Part shown: in pieces, positions 5,851 through 5,886 of the stretch
How positions within the stretch are numbered: the stretch's first letter is position 1
Layout of the letters: every line of letters starts with the position of its first letter
Origin: Rhodospirillaceae bacterium
Lineage (GTDB): Bacteria > Pseudomonadota > Alphaproteobacteria > SP197
Length of the DNA: 5,886 nucleotides
Assembly (NCBI GenBank): GCA_018700655.1
Contig: JABIUG010000457.1
Location: 1-5,886 of the forward strand
Direction of reading: 5' to 3'
Made by a program: the position numbers and the translations under genes
Notes under the pieces: generated by a model
Databases searched by the model: none
Told to the model about the DNA's origin: nothing
The model's input: the letters and a program-made list of their open reading frames with translations, nothing else

Positions 5851-5886
5851 GGCAGTCTCGTTGCTGGTTGTGCGCTGGAATCCCTA

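Noticed and set aside
5851..5886. Possible promoter or leader upstream of the Old Yellow Enzyme gene
   Set aside because: Only 36 bases are visible, with no convincing -10/-35 pair and just a weak GAG before the start, so nothing can be called.

Overview
The window is GC-rich and densely coding, with six protein genes and short gaps. The style (strong G/C third positions, overlapping or tightly packed genes, protein families met mostly in Pseudomonadota) suggests an alphaproteobacterium. This rests on the look of the proteins, not on a marker gene. No rRNA, tRNA, CRISPR array, insertion sequence or phage gene is visible. The region reads as an accessory catabolic or amine-metabolism neighbourhood.

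Left part (1-2027): a LysR-type regulator runs leftward out of the window (1-777, C-terminus missing). It is divergent from a flavoprotein of the monomeric sarcosine oxidase / N-methyltryptophan oxidase family (888-2027). The 110-base gap between them holds two inverted repeats built on TTTC/GAAA half-sites, so the regulator probably controls the flavoenzyme. The flavoenzyme keeps the covalent-FAD cysteine and several active-site residues. It has Met where the characterised oxidases have the oxygen-activating Lys.

Middle part (2031-4282): a leftward two-gene operon. An alpha/beta hydrolase (first) overlaps a fold-type III PLP decarboxylase (second) in an ATGA stop/start. The decarboxylase resembles diaminopimelate decarboxylase but has an altered substrate-side motif. 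It ends only three bases from the flavoenzyme's stop, tail to tail.

Right part (4283-5886): a 130-base divergent promoter region leads rightward to a 78-residue two-helix membrane protein with a near-ideal ribosome binding site, followed by a hairpin terminator. Converging on it is an Old Yellow Enzyme of the XenA/YqjM class (4744-5850, leftward) with an unusual FMN-phosphate motif.

How the genes work together is not settled by the sequence. Amine oxidation (flavoenzyme), decarboxylation (PLP enzyme) and hydrolysis (alpha/beta hydrolase) would fit breakdown of an amino-acid-derived compound. However, the three sit in two convergent units, and only the hydrolase-decarboxylase pairing is supported by operon structure. 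I found no clear sign of a wholly new system. The main points of interest are three enzymes that each depart from family consensus at a functional position.
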